Positions 9,535 to 18,967 of a stretch of DNA of 64,000 bases are shown here, piece by piece. The stretch comes from Trichomonas vaginalis G3 (lineage: Eukaryota; Parabasalia; Trichomonadida; Trichomonadidae). The notes below the pieces were generated by a model, which was not told the DNA's origin, ran no database searches, and saw only the letters and a list, made by a program, of their open reading frames with translations. Both the position numbers and the translations under genes were made by a program. Where the stretch lies: positions 21,405,896 to 21,469,895 of the forward strand of contig NC_067206.1 of the NCBI RefSeq assembly GCF_026262505.1. The letters run 5' to 3'. Within the stretch, counting starts at the first letter, position 1, and each line of letters begins with the position of its first letter.

Positions 9535-10422
9535 ATGAAGCATTTAATACATGATGTAGATGAAGACATGAATGAAAGCAGTGAAAAGCTCAACAGTTCT
9601 CTCATTCTTCCTTTCAGTAAGGACTATGAGTTCTGTTCAAATGGTGTTTATTTCTATTGTGGAAAGATGGGGTCAGGTAAGACATTTAACCTCATTCGTC
9701 ATATACTCATAACAGAGCGTTTAGGTCAAGATTCATATTATGACCAAATCATTATATCAGCAACTTCAGACTCTATGGATTCAACAGCGAAAACATTTAT
9801 GTCAAAAGTTCAAGCCTCTGTCGTTAAAGTTCCAGACAGTGAACTCATTGAATTTCTTCAACGTTACATTCGACGTAAGAGGAAATATTATACCATCGTT
9901 GAATTTATACAGTCAGGAATGCAAAAGACTTCTGAGGAGATGGAAAGAATTATTGACAAACACCACTTACGTCAGTACTCAGGAGTTTACGATATGAAAC
10001 GACTTACAAACTACATTCTGTCAAAACTTTCAAAATACCCCTTCAAAAAGTATCCTTCAAACACTTTATTAGTTTGTGACGACTTCGCCGGAAAAGGTTT
10101 AGTGTCAAAGCCTGACTCACCATTAGCTAACATCATTACTAAAGTCAGACATTACCACTTAACTGTAGCAATACTTATGCAAACATGGAGGTTTTTAGCT
10201 TTAAACATAAAACGTCTCATAACTGACTTCGTTATCTTTCAAGGTTTCTCACGTTATGATATTGAACTCATTTGGAAACAGTCAGGTATAACATTACCTT
10301 TTGAAGAAATTTGGGAAGCATATAAGTCTCTCATCTCTCCTCGTTCATACCTTGAGATTCATATCATGACTAATACCATTAAAGTCAAAAATATTCCATG
10401 GGAACGACCAACATTGTTTTAA
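9535..10422 (+). CDS. A32-like DNA packaging ATPase
   Basis: A 295-aa P-loop ATPase. It has a Walker A motif GKMGSGKT (residues 42-49) after YFYCGK, and a Walker B strand LLVCDDFAG near residue 180. The later segments (KVRHYHLTVAILMQTWR, then ITDFVIFQGFSRYD) fit the FtsK/HerA-type genome-packaging ATPases of Polintons and large DNA viruses. It is about 60 percent similar by eye to the Polinton B protein (56587-57486). It would drive DNA into the capsid. It looks whole. Confidence 0.9.
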   Translation: MKHLIHDVDEDMNESSEKLNSSLILPFSKDYEFCSNGVYFYCGKMGSGKTFNLIRHILITERLGQDSYYDQIIISATSDSMDSTAKTFMSKVQASVVKVPDSELIEFLQRYIRRKRKYYTIVEFIQSGMQKTSEEMERIIDKHHLRQYSGVYDMKRLTNYILSKLSKYPFKKYPSNTLLVCDDFAGKGLVSKPDSPLANIITKVRHYHLTVAILMQTWRFLALNIKRLITDFVIFQGFSRYDIELIWKQSGITLPFEEIWEAYKSLISPRSYLEIHIMTNTIKVKNIPWERPTLF

Positions 10423-10432
10423 AGTTTAACCT

Positions 10433-10810
10433 TCAATTGACTGATGGTAAACAAATTCCATGCATCTCTGTCGCCATTTCTGTTAATATTTTGCTGTCAT
10501 TCATATCATCCACTTCCCCATCCGTTAGCTTTTGAGGATATGCGTTAGAATAGCTGTTCTTAAATGAAGGCTTTTCACCTTTTAGCGCATAAACTCTATA
10601 ACTTTCTGCATACTTTATGTTTGAACCTCCTGAGCCATCATTGACATAAATTTTTATAGGCTTCCACCCTTTGTTCATGTTCCTGCTTCTTCCCTTAGCT
10701 CTTTTGTTCAGTAGTTCTACATCTTTATACACAGCACCTGTCTCAGTGAATTCAACAATATTTTCATTCGTTAGCTTTACATTCAAACCCTTGTCGAGTA
10801 TATTGTTCAT
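10433..10810 (-). CDS. Conserved 125-aa element protein, unknown
   Basis: Start taken at 10810 (MNNILDKG), since further upstream codons overlap the divergent gene. Shares T-x-TG-VY-D, then KIYV-DGS-G-N-Y and SY..YA..G with the 117-aa protein at 51125-51478 of Polinton B. In both elements it is head-to-head with the same partner gene, with 34-35 bp between starts. It ends 10 bp from the convergent ATPase gene. No known family; a structural protein is possible. Confidence 0.65.
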   Translation of the reverse strand: MNNILDKGLNVKLTNENIVEFTETGAVYKDVELLNKRAKGRSRNMNKGWKPIKIYVNDGSGGSNIKYAESYRVYALKGEKPSFKNSYSNAYPQKLTDGEVDDMNDSKILTEMATEMHGICLPSVN

Positions 10811-10844
10811 TTCATACATATAAAAGGTTTTTATTCTATATGAA

Positions 10845-11458
10845 ATGAGAAGCAAATCCATCTTAGCTGGTGCCGTTAATGTTCCAATTGAACCAACATC
10901 AAATGTTGACTCACGAACGACAAACAATATTGTCATAAAGAACTATAGTTCAGAGTTTTGAAAGAAAAAGAACCAGAGCTGAAATCCGTGAATTTAAACA
11001 CAGCTTCAAACGCTAACGCTACATCAGATGTTAAGTTAGAGTATCCACCACTGGACCAAATTCTTTCAAGAGAAGCCAACGACAACCCTTACACAAATGT
11101 TCAAACAAATCCTTCAGATAACGTAGACCATTACCTTCTTCAGTTATATCAAACTATCTTACTCAAAGACGATAAGAAGCTTTTGATAAATCTTATAAGT
11201 AAGAACCAAATAATTCTAACAAAGGAGGACCTTGAAAATGTTATATCACGAATAACAGGGAAACAATGTGTCATTGACTATCTCGACCCTGAAATCGAAT
11301 GCTGTGGTCAAACGCCACCATTCATGAAAATAGGTAACATCCGCATCATTGAAATACCAGGTACTCCAGGAGTTGAGTTTAAGTATAAATATTCGAACGA
11401 GTATACAAAACTTTCAACAGAATATAAATTATGTTTGAAATATGTTTTAGTAAATTAA
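10845..11458 (+). pseudogene. Conserved element protein (193-aa family), broken copy
   Basis: This region matches the 193-aa protein at 50508-51089. The shared start is MRSKSIL, and later segments share LLQLYQTILL/LLSIYQKILL, a DPxxxCCG motif followed by PPF, and a C-terminal LCLKYV. It looks broken, with about one break. The CCG-PPF motif is the clearest signature. Function unknown. Partner of the divergent 125-aa gene. Confidence 0.65.
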
Positions 11459-11469
11459 AGCAGTCAGGA

Positions 11470-11502
11470 GGGCTCTTTGAGCCCATCTTGGCGCTTTGCA
11501 CC
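11470..11502. repeat. Paired GC-rich mini-hairpins, intergenic
   Basis: GGGCTCTTTGAGCCC (11470-11484; 6-bp stem, TTT loop) is followed by an imperfect GGCGCTTTGCACC (11490-11502). They sit between two convergent genes and could also act as a terminator. Same architecture as the in-frame hairpin pairs elsewhere in Polinton A. Confidence 0.7.
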
Positions 11503-11520
11503 GTCAGTCAAAAAAAAATT

Positions 11521-11793
11521 TCAAGTTAGCAATTTGTAATATCTATCCAAAACTTCTTCAACAGTATCGAACTCATCTTCATAATGCAAACCTAATCTTA
11601 TTGACTTGGTGCAGTTCTCACTAACACAATATAGCGCTTTGCGCTCGGCGCCTTTGACGCCTTTTTCTGTTCTCTTGACTGACATAACTAACTCATTTGT
11701 TTCATCAAACAGCAACAACCAAAGTTCATGACCTAATACATAACATTCATACTTTATATTTTTAGCTCTGAGTTCTCTTGTAAGCTGTTGCAT
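11521..11793 (-). CDS. Small 90-aa protein, unknown
   Basis: Starts MQQLTREL after AATATTAAATG, the usual start context, and overlaps the end of the upstream gene by 40 bp. Mixed alpha/beta composition (YECYVLGHELWLLLF, then acidic DEFDTVEEVLDRYY). An in-frame GC hairpin pair (11633-11661) encodes the KGVKGAERKA segment. No counterpart seen in Polinton B. Confidence 0.5.
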   Translation of the reverse strand: MQQLTRELRAKNIKYECYVLGHELWLLLFDETNELVMSVKRTEKGVKGAERKALYCVSENCTKSIRLGLHYEDEFDTVEEVLDRYYKLLT

Positions 11794-12529
11794 TTAATAT
11801 TTTCTAAAAAGTCTACTTCAACAGTCATTCGCACTGGTGCCTTCAGTTCTACAGGCTCTCCTTGAAAGTCAACAAGTCTGAATTGCATGTCTTTCAAATT
11901 ATGAGGACTAATGCGAACCCATTTACCTAAATGAGTTGCTATGACAGGAACGTTTGGAATGAACATTGAATTGACTGCATAACAGAAGGATTTATATTCT
12001 ACTGAACCTTTACTATTAACTCCTGAAATACCTGTGACATTAGCTATTTTTGACTCAATGTATAAACAATTGCCATAACATACGTATGGAACAGATTTCA
12101 TCTCAATCGTTTTGTCAACACTTTTCAAAGGAAATGTCATATGGTATGCACCCAAAAGAAGTTGTACTCTATGACTCATTCGTGTTATCTTAAACTCCTT
12201 CACATAACTGAACTTCAAAACTCCTGCAATAAGTTTAACATTCATTAAGTTTTCTTCGTTCTCCTTGTTTATTGTAGTATTTATGAGAGCATTTAACACT
12301 CCAGCTAATGTTTCCATCTTATATTCTACATTATTGTGAAATCTTATTCATGCTTCTTTCCATCTATTTCAAGCTCCATGAAATCTGTTTCATCTGTTAT
12401 AACGAATGAAGCGATAGTATTGAAGTCAACCATTCTGAATGCAAGCGCCTCATTCTGTAGACCTAAGTTTGTTTGTAGCTTTACTGTCCCGTATTCGTTT
12501 GGGTCTGTACTTTGCAAATAGAACAACAT
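11754..12529 (-). pseudogene. Putative penton/minor capsid protein, broken copy
   Basis: Counterpart of the 280-aa protein at 42072-42914. They share the start M(L/M)(F/Y)YLQSTDPN-YGT, then F-V-DETD, LLGAY/LILGAY, and VDFQ(G/D)-PV near the end. Broken, about one break. In both elements it is divergent from the collar-fibre gene, with 17-19 bp between start codons. A beta-rich capsid vertex protein fits the conserved linkage with the fibre gene, as fibres attach to pentons. This is inference. Confidence 0.6.
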
Positions 12530-12546
12530 TTTATTCTCATTAAAAT

Positions 12547-15500
12547 ATGAGTATAGCTGCATATGCGTATGAAGCTGACAGAGCTAAACGTTTATATTTT
12601 GGTCAATACTCTCTCACACTTACTGACAAATATATTGTTATTTCTGATGGAAATACCGAGAAATACATAACATGGAAGGACTATGAAAAGTTTGACCCTA
12701 TTTTAACTCCATGTACTATGCCATTCATTGTAAATGGTGAAGTTGTCATGAAGAACGACACAACAGTATATAAGTCTGTTCATGAAGCGTTAGAATATAT
12801 GTTGAATTATAATCCCGAAAGATTTGACCCAAGCACTACACCATGTGCAATGCCTTTTATTAAGGACGGTGAAATCGTAAGAGTTCCGAATTCAACGGTT
12901 TACACAGCTGTTCAAAACAGTTTACAAAACATTTTAGCGAATATCTTTAATTCAGAAACTACAGAAATAAAATTACCATATATAACAGATGCTAAAGAAA
13001 TTAAATCAAAAACGACAACATTATTTACGTCACTTAATGATTTAATGACTTATATCATTAATATTCCTGCACCAACTATAGCATTTGATCCAAACTCGAC
13101 GGTTTGTAGTGTACCTTTCATAAACGATAACTCATTAATTACTTTAAGGGATTCGACAGTAAATGAATCATTAAAGGCGTCATTAATGAAAATCATTGAT
13201 TTTAACTCATTCATGAATACATATAATTCATTCATTAATGTTTCATATGCTTCTAAAGAAGGTGAGCCAAAAACTATCGATAAAGCGGTGTATGAAATAA
13301 AAGCATCAACGACGAAATTGAATTCGTTAACTTTTGACGGTGATAGTTTCGTTAATGACATAACATCGGGGAAAACAATTTTAACGAAAGAATATTTAAA
13401 ATCTCATGTTAGTGAGTTCGTTGAAATTGAAAAAGAAGGTGGAATTAAGTTCGATCCACTGAATTTCATTTTCAGCTTAGCGAATGCGGGTGTTAGTTTC
13501 GCTGAATGGACAACTATACAGAGTGAAATAAATGCAATATGGACGTTTTTGGGGTCAAAAGCGGGAATGGGTGAGCTTGTAAATGCTGCAAGAACATTAG
13601 GTGAAACAGGAAATTTTGTAGATGGTTTTAAAAGACTTGTTTCAAATGTTTTAACAAACACAAAGAAATTATTTAGATATACCGTACATAACGGACGGAT
13701 TTTCGAACAGATAGCAACAAACCCTCCGGTTATGGCTGCGTTGATGATGGTTAGAGATATAAAACCACGTAACGACGGGAACGAAGAACATGAACAACAG
13801 AGCCCAACGGGCTCAGAGCCACATAGTGGCGAGGATACTGGTCGGGTTATTCGAGACATTAAAAACGTGTATCCTGAAGTTATTGATTTATTTAGAGGAG
13901 TTAATGATTCAATTTCAAAACATTCTATAACCCTCGATGAAGAGAATAAATTAACAGATTATATATTCGTCATTATTGCAGAATTAATGAAGAGAATAAA
14001 TGAAAAAGGAATTGGTGATATCATTAATGTCAGCGATGTAATGATGAAAAGAAATTTTGACTCATTATTTACAAAACCGAAAACAGAATATAGTCTTTAT
14101 GACGTAATTACCGAATTAATGAAAAAGATTAATGATAATAAGAGTTCTGGCGGAAGAGTTGAATTAGAAGTGAATGATGTTAATGAGAAATTAGCCGAAA
14201 AAGCAAACAAAAATGAGCTTTTAGCTCTGAGTGATAAAGTCAAGAACCACGTTCATTATATAACTTCAGACGAACAGATTATAACGGACTACCATGGATA
14301 TTTAACACGAAGTGATGAAGTGAAGACGGAAGACCCCAATGAAAGAAGATATAAATACATTCGTGCTAAAGGTTATGACATACACTGTACTGTACAGTAT
14401 GACACGGGTAAAGCACCAGAAGCATTTAGTTATAACGATGAAATTTATGCCTCTACTTTCTCTGTTAAAGGTGTATTAGTTGAACCAAGATTTACTTTGA
14501 GAGTTAAGTCAAAAATAACGTTTGAAGATGCTATTAAAAGTAAAGCTGACAAAGTTGAACTCGAAGCAATGAACAAAGTTTTGAAATCTCATAAACACAA
14601 CATCTCCGATATAAATGAACTTCAAGCTACATTAGACAGTAAAGCAGACAAAAACCATACACATAAATCCTTCACTACTGTTAGAGCAGACGACATAATA
14701 TTGAACTATACCCTTGGTTCAAGTGCACCTTTAGAGAATCCAAGTACAAGCGTAAAAGATACACTAAACTCCTTAAATAGTAAATGTATGAACATTGAAG
14801 GTCATGTCAGAAACTTTGAAACACATGAACTACCAGCAATGTTAGATAAGAAAGCAGATAAGAACCATACACATGATTTCTTCACAACTGTTGGTATAGA
14901 AAGTATTGAAGGAACGGTTGAAGGAACTGGTGGGGAGGGCGGAGCCCCGCCGCACGGGGATGCATTATATTGGAAACCTCCTAACTTTCCACAAGGTTTA
15001 ACATCGGAGGAAAACATAACGACGATGAAATACATTAGATGTAGAAATGTTTATGTCATGGAGGATGAAAATAATGTTAAATTCACTGCTCAAGATTTAT
15101 ATGATAAGAAAGCTGACAAAAACCATACACATAAATCCTTCACTACTGTTAGAGCAGACGACATAATATTGAACTATACCCTTGGTTCAAGTGCACCTTT
15201 AGAGAATCCAAGTACAAGCGTAAAAGATACACTAAACTCCTTAAATAGTAAATGTATGAACATTGAAGGTCATGCCAGAAACTTTGAAACACATGAACTA
15301 CCAGCAATGTTAGACAGTAAAGCCGACAAAACTTATGTGGATACAGAACTAACAAAGAAATTTTCGAAACCAGATACAATGACATTTACAACAGAAATTA
15401 TAAATGGTGAACCAGCAACTCCATTTGAATTTGTTAGAGGTCTTCAACCAGATACTTTTGAATTTTTCTTGGATAATTCTATTGAACTAACATTACATTA

Positions 15501-16050
15501 TAAAAGTGGAACAAATGCAACATTTCATCCGGGAGATACATTCCAAATGGTATTTAATGACATAAGTTCTTTAGAATATGTTTATAGAGTTATGAGCATA
15601 TATGATTTAATATATCCTATAGGAGCTGTTTATACGTCTATGAATCCAATAAATCCAAACACTTTATTTGGTGGTAGATGGTATGAAATAGTTGACAGTT
15701 TTCCATTCTACACTAATACGCAGTCAATGAAGATGGGAGGTTCAAAGAAAATAGGTATTGAAAACCTTCCTTCACATATGCATAGGTTCAGTGGAAGAAC
15801 ATCTGTGGAAGGAAACCATTCACATTCAATAACAAAAAGAGGTTATATAAATCTTGCAGCGGGTTCGAATAGACAGGGAATGAACAGATATGATATCACA
15901 ACTGACCCCAAAGATGTTAGCACAGGTATTTTCTGTGGAACTGCAGGAAATCATACACATGTTGTAGCTGGTATTACAGACCCAGCAGGTAATGGAAAAG
16001 ATTATATGCCTCCTTATATAACAATGCACGCTTGGATACGAGTTGGTTAA
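12547..16050 (+). CDS. Large fibre protein with phage-tail-collar-like C-terminus
   Basis: 1167 aa. The N-terminus (MSIAAYAYEADR, then LTDKYIVISDG) is shared with Polinton B and probably anchors the protein. Residues about 50-230 hold repeats of the type DP-TxCxMPFI-xG. A long middle follows with KADKNHTH-type linkers and a ~70-residue block present twice (about 14650-14860 and 15113-15320). The C-terminus (from IYPIGAVYTSMNP) is a tail-collar/Gp10-C-like domain with paired His motifs (LPSHMH, NHSHS, NHTH) that in phages bind metal ions in trimeric fibres. A receptor-binding virion fibre is likely. Two GC-rich hairpin pairs are inserted in frame (13800-13830 and 14937-14959). Confidence 0.8.
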   Translation: MSIAAYAYEADRAKRLYFGQYSLTLTDKYIVISDGNTEKYITWKDYEKFDPILTPCTMPFIVNGEVVMKNDTTVYKSVHEALEYMLNYNPERFDPSTTPCAMPFIKDGEIVRVPNSTVYTAVQNSLQNILANIFNSETTEIKLPYITDAKEIKSKTTTLFTSLNDLMTYIINIPAPTIAFDPNSTVCSVPFINDNSLITLRDSTVNESLKASLMKIIDFNSFMNTYNSFINVSYASKEGEPKTIDKAVYEIKASTTKLNSLTFDGDSFVNDITSGKTILTKEYLKSHVSEFVEIEKEGGIKFDPLNFIFSLANAGVSFAEWTTIQSEINAIWTFLGSKAGMGELVNAARTLGETGNFVDGFKRLVSNVLTNTKKLFRYTVHNGRIFEQIATNPPVMAALMMVRDIKPRNDGNEEHEQQSPTGSEPHSGEDTGRVIRDIKNVYPEVIDLFRGVNDSISKHSITLDEENKLTDYIFVIIAELMKRINEKGIGDIINVSDVMMKRNFDSLFTKPKTEYSLYDVITELMKKINDNKSSGGRVELEVNDVNEKLAEKANKNELLALSDKVKNHVHYITSDEQIITDYHGYLTRSDEVKTEDPNERRYKYIRAKGYDIHCTVQYDTGKAPEAFSYNDEIYASTFSVKGVLVEPRFTLRVKSKITFEDAIKSKADKVELEAMNKVLKSHKHNISDINELQATLDSKADKNHTHKSFTTVRADDIILNYTLGSSAPLENPSTSVKDTLNSLNSKCMNIEGHVRNFETHELPAMLDKKADKNHTHDFFTTVGIESIEGTVEGTGGEGGAPPHGDALYWKPPNFPQGLTSEENITTMKYIRCRNVYVMEDENNVKFTAQDLYDKKADKNHTHKSFTTVRADDIILNYTLGSSAPLENPSTSVKDTLNSLNSKCMNIEGHARNFETHELPAMLDSKADKTYVDTELTKKFSKPDTMTFTTEIINGEPATPFEFVRGLQPDTFEFFLDNSIELTLHYKSGTNATFHPGDTFQMVFNDISSLEYVYRVMSIYDLIYPIGAVYTSMNPINPNTLFGGRWYEIVDSFPFYTNTQSMKMGGSKKIGIENLPSHMHRFSGRTSVEGNHSHSITKRGYINLAAGSNRQGMNRYDITTDPKDVSTGIFCGTAGNHTHVVAGITDPAGNGKDYMPPYITMHAWIRVG

Positions 16051-16069
16051 AATCTTTATTTTTACATAA

Positions 16070-17155
16070 ATGAGCTTGAAAGAAGTATTCGAACAACATC
16101 CATGGAGGTCATTTAAGAAGTTCAATGAAGCTGCAAAGAGTTGGGGATTTACTAACAGAGCTGAAGTGAAAAGGTTCTTTGACAAAAATGTTGTACATCA
16201 AACAAAAATAAATCCTTACGACTACTTTTTACCAATTTACTCCAACACTCCTGACGCATACCAATTTGACACTCTCGTTCAGAGTAAGAAAGGAGGACAT
16301 AAACCATTCCTCATCTTCATTAATGTTAACACTCGCAAAGCTTTTGCGTATATAATGAAAAATAAAGGAACTCGTGAAGTGTTAAGAGTTTTACAAAAGT
16401 TTGTAGCAGAACATAGCCCAAGTATTTTAACATCAGACCAAGACGGTGCATACCTCAGCAACGAAATCACAGAATTTCTCATTAAGCATAACATAACTCA
16501 CTACACTACTGAAGACCATAACCATAACATACTCGGTATCATTAACCGCTTCATAAGAACGCTCAGAGATTTAAATCAAGAGCGAGACTTTACCGAAGAA
16601 ACAATGAAACATTTCATCGAAGTTTACAATTCCTCAACACATTCTACAACAGGACATACACCAAATTCAATGACACAACAACAAGAAGAAAAGTATATAC
16701 AAAAGAAACGAAGTCAAACACAAAATATCAGAAATTCAACACAATTTACTCTCATTCCTGGAACAAAAGTTCGTGTAGTTCTTGACGACAAACCGTTGAC
16801 AAAGAAACGTTTAAGGTTAAGTCGAAATTATTATATCGTAGACTCTACGCAAGGTAATGGATATCTTATAAAAGCTGCTGACGACTCCATAGCATTTTAC
16901 CCTCGTCATAAATTAGTCGAAAGTAGTAATGGCAAACTTGCTGAAACCATTGACGAAGCAAAGCGAGGAGTGGTTATTGAAATACTTGACTACAACATAA
17001 ACGATGACACTTATAAAGTAAGATATGAAGGAGGCGTTGAAGATGTTATACCATCTAAGAACTTGAGAGAATCTAAACCAACTCATCTGGGACCATTAGA
17101 GCGGGAGTACTGGAAAGATAAAAACATGCCAGAAAGAATAAGAAAATTCTTCTAA
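16070..17155 (+). CDS. Polinton integrase (rve family)
   Basis: 361 aa. The RNase-H-fold core spans about residues 60-200, with YQFDTLV, a strand FLIFINVNTRKAFAY, LTSDQDGAY and a helix GIINRFIRTLRD. A basic linker and a chromo-like C-terminus follow, rich in beta strands (GTKVRVVLDD, KYKVRYEGGVEDVIP-like). It catalyses insertion of the element ends into host DNA; the 5-bp target duplication around Polinton A is presumably its footprint. It is clearly related to the integrase at 51492-52559. The start context is TTTATTTTTACATAAATG, 19 bp after the fibre gene stop. Confidence 0.9.
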   Translation: MSLKEVFEQHPWRSFKKFNEAAKSWGFTNRAEVKRFFDKNVVHQTKINPYDYFLPIYSNTPDAYQFDTLVQSKKGGHKPFLIFINVNTRKAFAYIMKNKGTREVLRVLQKFVAEHSPSILTSDQDGAYLSNEITEFLIKHNITHYTTEDHNHNILGIINRFIRTLRDLNQERDFTEETMKHFIEVYNSSTHSTTGHTPNSMTQQQEEKYIQKKRSQTQNIRNSTQFTLIPGTKVRVVLDDKPLTKKRLRLSRNYYIVDSTQGNGYLIKAADDSIAFYPRHKLVESSNGKLAETIDEAKRGVVIEILDYNINDDTYKVRYEGGVEDVIPSKNLRESKPTHLGPLEREYWKDKNMPERIRKFF

Positions 17156-17657
17156 ACTTTTTCGTTGGATGTAAATCAGACATGAATGAGAACAGTCATG
17201 ATATCATTAATGGTACCATTTATTTTTGTCATAAATTTACACCAAAAATAATGTTTAGGTGAAGAGGTGAGATCTCACCTGTTTTTTCACCTAAATTATA
17301 TTTTTGTTCAAAGCTTCCACGAGAGAAAAGATTCCTCATTCGCTAAGGATTCCAAAAATGAAAAAATCATTGATTTCGGCTGAGAAAAAACAGCAAAACC
17401 CTTCTTCCACGGGAACAAAGAAATAAAGAAGAAATAAAGAAGAAATAAAGTAAATTTTTTATTTATTCCCGTGGAAGATAGAGCACTTTTATGACACTTT
17501 TTATTCACGACAAACAAGACAAACAAAGAAAATAAGAAAATACGGCGCTGTCGCGGTTCGAACCACAGACTCTGACCCCTCCATAACACCACCTTAGACC
17601 ACTGTGCTACGTAGCCTGTCGACATAAGATTTTATAAATTGCATATTTGACGTAAAT
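17156..17657. promoter_or_regulatory. Non-coding spacer with palindromes, hairpin and a tRNA-like box pair
   Basis: About 500 bp between convergent genes. It contains the perfect palindrome GGTGAGATCTCACC (17266-17279) followed by a T-run; an inverted repeat with 12-bp arms, CTTCCACGGGAA (17404-17415) and TTCCCGTGGAAG (17466-17477), enclosing three tandem GAAATAAA units; and a tRNA-like segment (17544-17616). It could be a termination or regulatory region, or an origin. Nothing coding is supported. Confidence 0.5.
17544..17616 (-). tRNA. tRNA-like sequence, probably not a working tRNA
   Basis: On the − strand a 73-nt stretch has an A-box-like TAGCACAGTGG and a perfect B-box GGTTCGAACC at tRNA spacing. 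Only the outer three acceptor pairs (GGC/GCC) and parts of the D stem form, and the T stem is poor. It may be a decayed captured tRNA or a Pol III promoter-like element. No anticodon can be assigned. Confidence 0.3.
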
Positions 17658-18032
17658 TTATTTCCATCTAGCTTCCCACCGCATAAGATATTCATACGTG
17701 TTTGTAAGACATTCATTAAACTTCTTTTCTATTGCATCTAATCTTGCGTTATTTTTTTCAATAACTTGTCTGTATTCTTCATCATCTCCAGCAGTGTTTG
17801 GGTCTTCACGTTTAAAATATTCATTGTTAACCAATTTTTTATCTACAAATTTTATTAGTGTTTGATTCACTTCGTTATGATAACGGTCATATTCTTTCAA
17901 TACGTAAGTGAAGACAAAATGCGTCGTACCTTCAATCTTAAAGCTTAAAGAACTTTCAACACAGTTTTGAGGGTCTGTCAGTGCGTCAATGAGATAGTAT
18001 TCGAAGTCAGTCAATAATCTTTTTAAAGTCAT
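17658..18032 (-). CDS. 124-aa protein, unknown
   Basis: Mostly alpha-helical in look, with a beta strand pair near FKIEGTTHFVFTYVLKEYDR (residues 31-50) and a coiled-coil-like C-terminus (ARLDAIEKKFNECLTNTY). Divergent from the KilA-N gene with about 107 bp between starts. No family and no counterpart in Polinton B recognised. Confidence 0.55.
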   Translation of the reverse strand: MTLKRLLTDFEYYLIDALTDPQNCVESSLSFKIEGTTHFVFTYVLKEYDRYHNEVNQTLIKFVDKKLVNNEYFKREDPNTAGDDEEYRQVIEKNNARLDAIEKKFNECLTNTYEYLMRWEARWK

Positions 18033-18139
18033 TTCATACAGGATAAAATTTAATGTTGTGAAGAAATAGTGTTTATCTCAGAAAAAATAACGCTAATTTT
18101 TTTCTAACAAATTTTTTTATTTTGTATGTAAAGACAGTA

Positions 18140-18967
18140 ATGTCAACATTAGAGAACACAACAATTGCTATCGTTCATGAAGCCATAAATGAAGAATACG
18201 AGTACATACAGTATAACAAACAGTTACGTCTCATTCGTTCAGTCAAAGATGACATGTACCAAATGCAAAGTATAATGAATGCTCTTCTTTCTACAAAGCA
18301 AGCATATCATTGGTTTGAAAACCAACAGACAAAAGAACTTTTAGAAGAATTTCCTCATATGATTGCTTCCCTCGGAAAACCGAGAGAAGAGATTCTGTAC
18401 GAAAATCGCAAGAATTTGGCTCCTGGTTTGAAAGGTTATTATGTTCATAGACTTTTAGTAAATGCTGTAGCAATGTGGGCTTCACCTCGTTATGCTTGTT
18501 ATATTTTCATGATGTTAGATGAACTATATAAAGCAGAACGTGGAGAGATGGAAAAGAAACTTCATGCAAAAGATGAAGTCATTGAATCCAAAGACAAAAG
18601 CATACAGAAAAGAATACCGCGTTCAGTACCAAAAGGAAAGGAAAAGAGCTATAAGTATATGATTTACACTGAAGAGATGGAAAATGAAGAAGATAAAGAT
18701 ATGGTTATGTTGCATTTAGTCAGAAGAAACAACAAGAGCTTTTATGACTTAGCTAAGATATATAAATCTGACAGAAACTGGTTCTATCGTGAAAACTTAC
18801 CGATTTCAATGACACCGAATGAGCAAATAAAAGAAATTGTCAAAAATACTCTTCCTCAAACACACTATGACATCAAAGGTTGCACAATACTTACCTTCAA
18901 AGAAGACTTACCATTACTGAAGGAAAAAATAACAGAATATTTCGATAACTTCAAAGAGGAAGAATGA
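18140..18967 (+). CDS. KilA-N domain DNA-binding protein
   Basis: Start taken at the ATG 18140, giving 275 aa. Residues about 25-135 match a KilA-N domain: YQMQSIMNALLSTKQ, a Trp followed by QQTKELLEEF, then GYYVHRLLVNAVAMWASP and the closing helix. KilA-N proteins are DNA-binding factors common in phages and large DNA viruses. A C-terminal part from about residue 175 (MVMLHLVRRNN, then FYDLAKIYKSDRNWFY) resembles the domains that follow KilA-N in giant viruses. It may regulate element genes. No copy is seen in Polinton B, so it is an accessory gene. Confidence 0.85.
   Translation: MSTLENTTIAIVHEAINEEYEYIQYNKQLRLIRSVKDDMYQMQSIMNALLSTKQAYHWFENQQTKELLEEFPHMIASLGKPREEILYENRKNLAPGLKGYYVHRLLVNAVAMWASPRYACYIFMMLDELYKAERGEMEKKLHAKDEVIESKDKSIQKRIPRSVPKGKEKSYKYMIYTEEMENEEDKDMVMLHLVRRNNKSFYDLAKIYKSDRNWFYRENLPISMTPNEQIKEIVKNTLPQTHYDIKGCTILTFKEDLPLLKEKITEYFDNFKEEE

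Noticed and set aside
12547-16050. Bacteriophage contamination because of the tail-collar domain
   Set aside because: The gene sits inside a Polinton with intact end repeats, and a homologue occurs in the second Polinton. Flanking genes are typical Polinton genes.
17544-17616. Functional tRNA gene
   Set aside because: Acceptor and T stems do not form well and no sensible anticodon arm is seen; kept only as tRNA-like.
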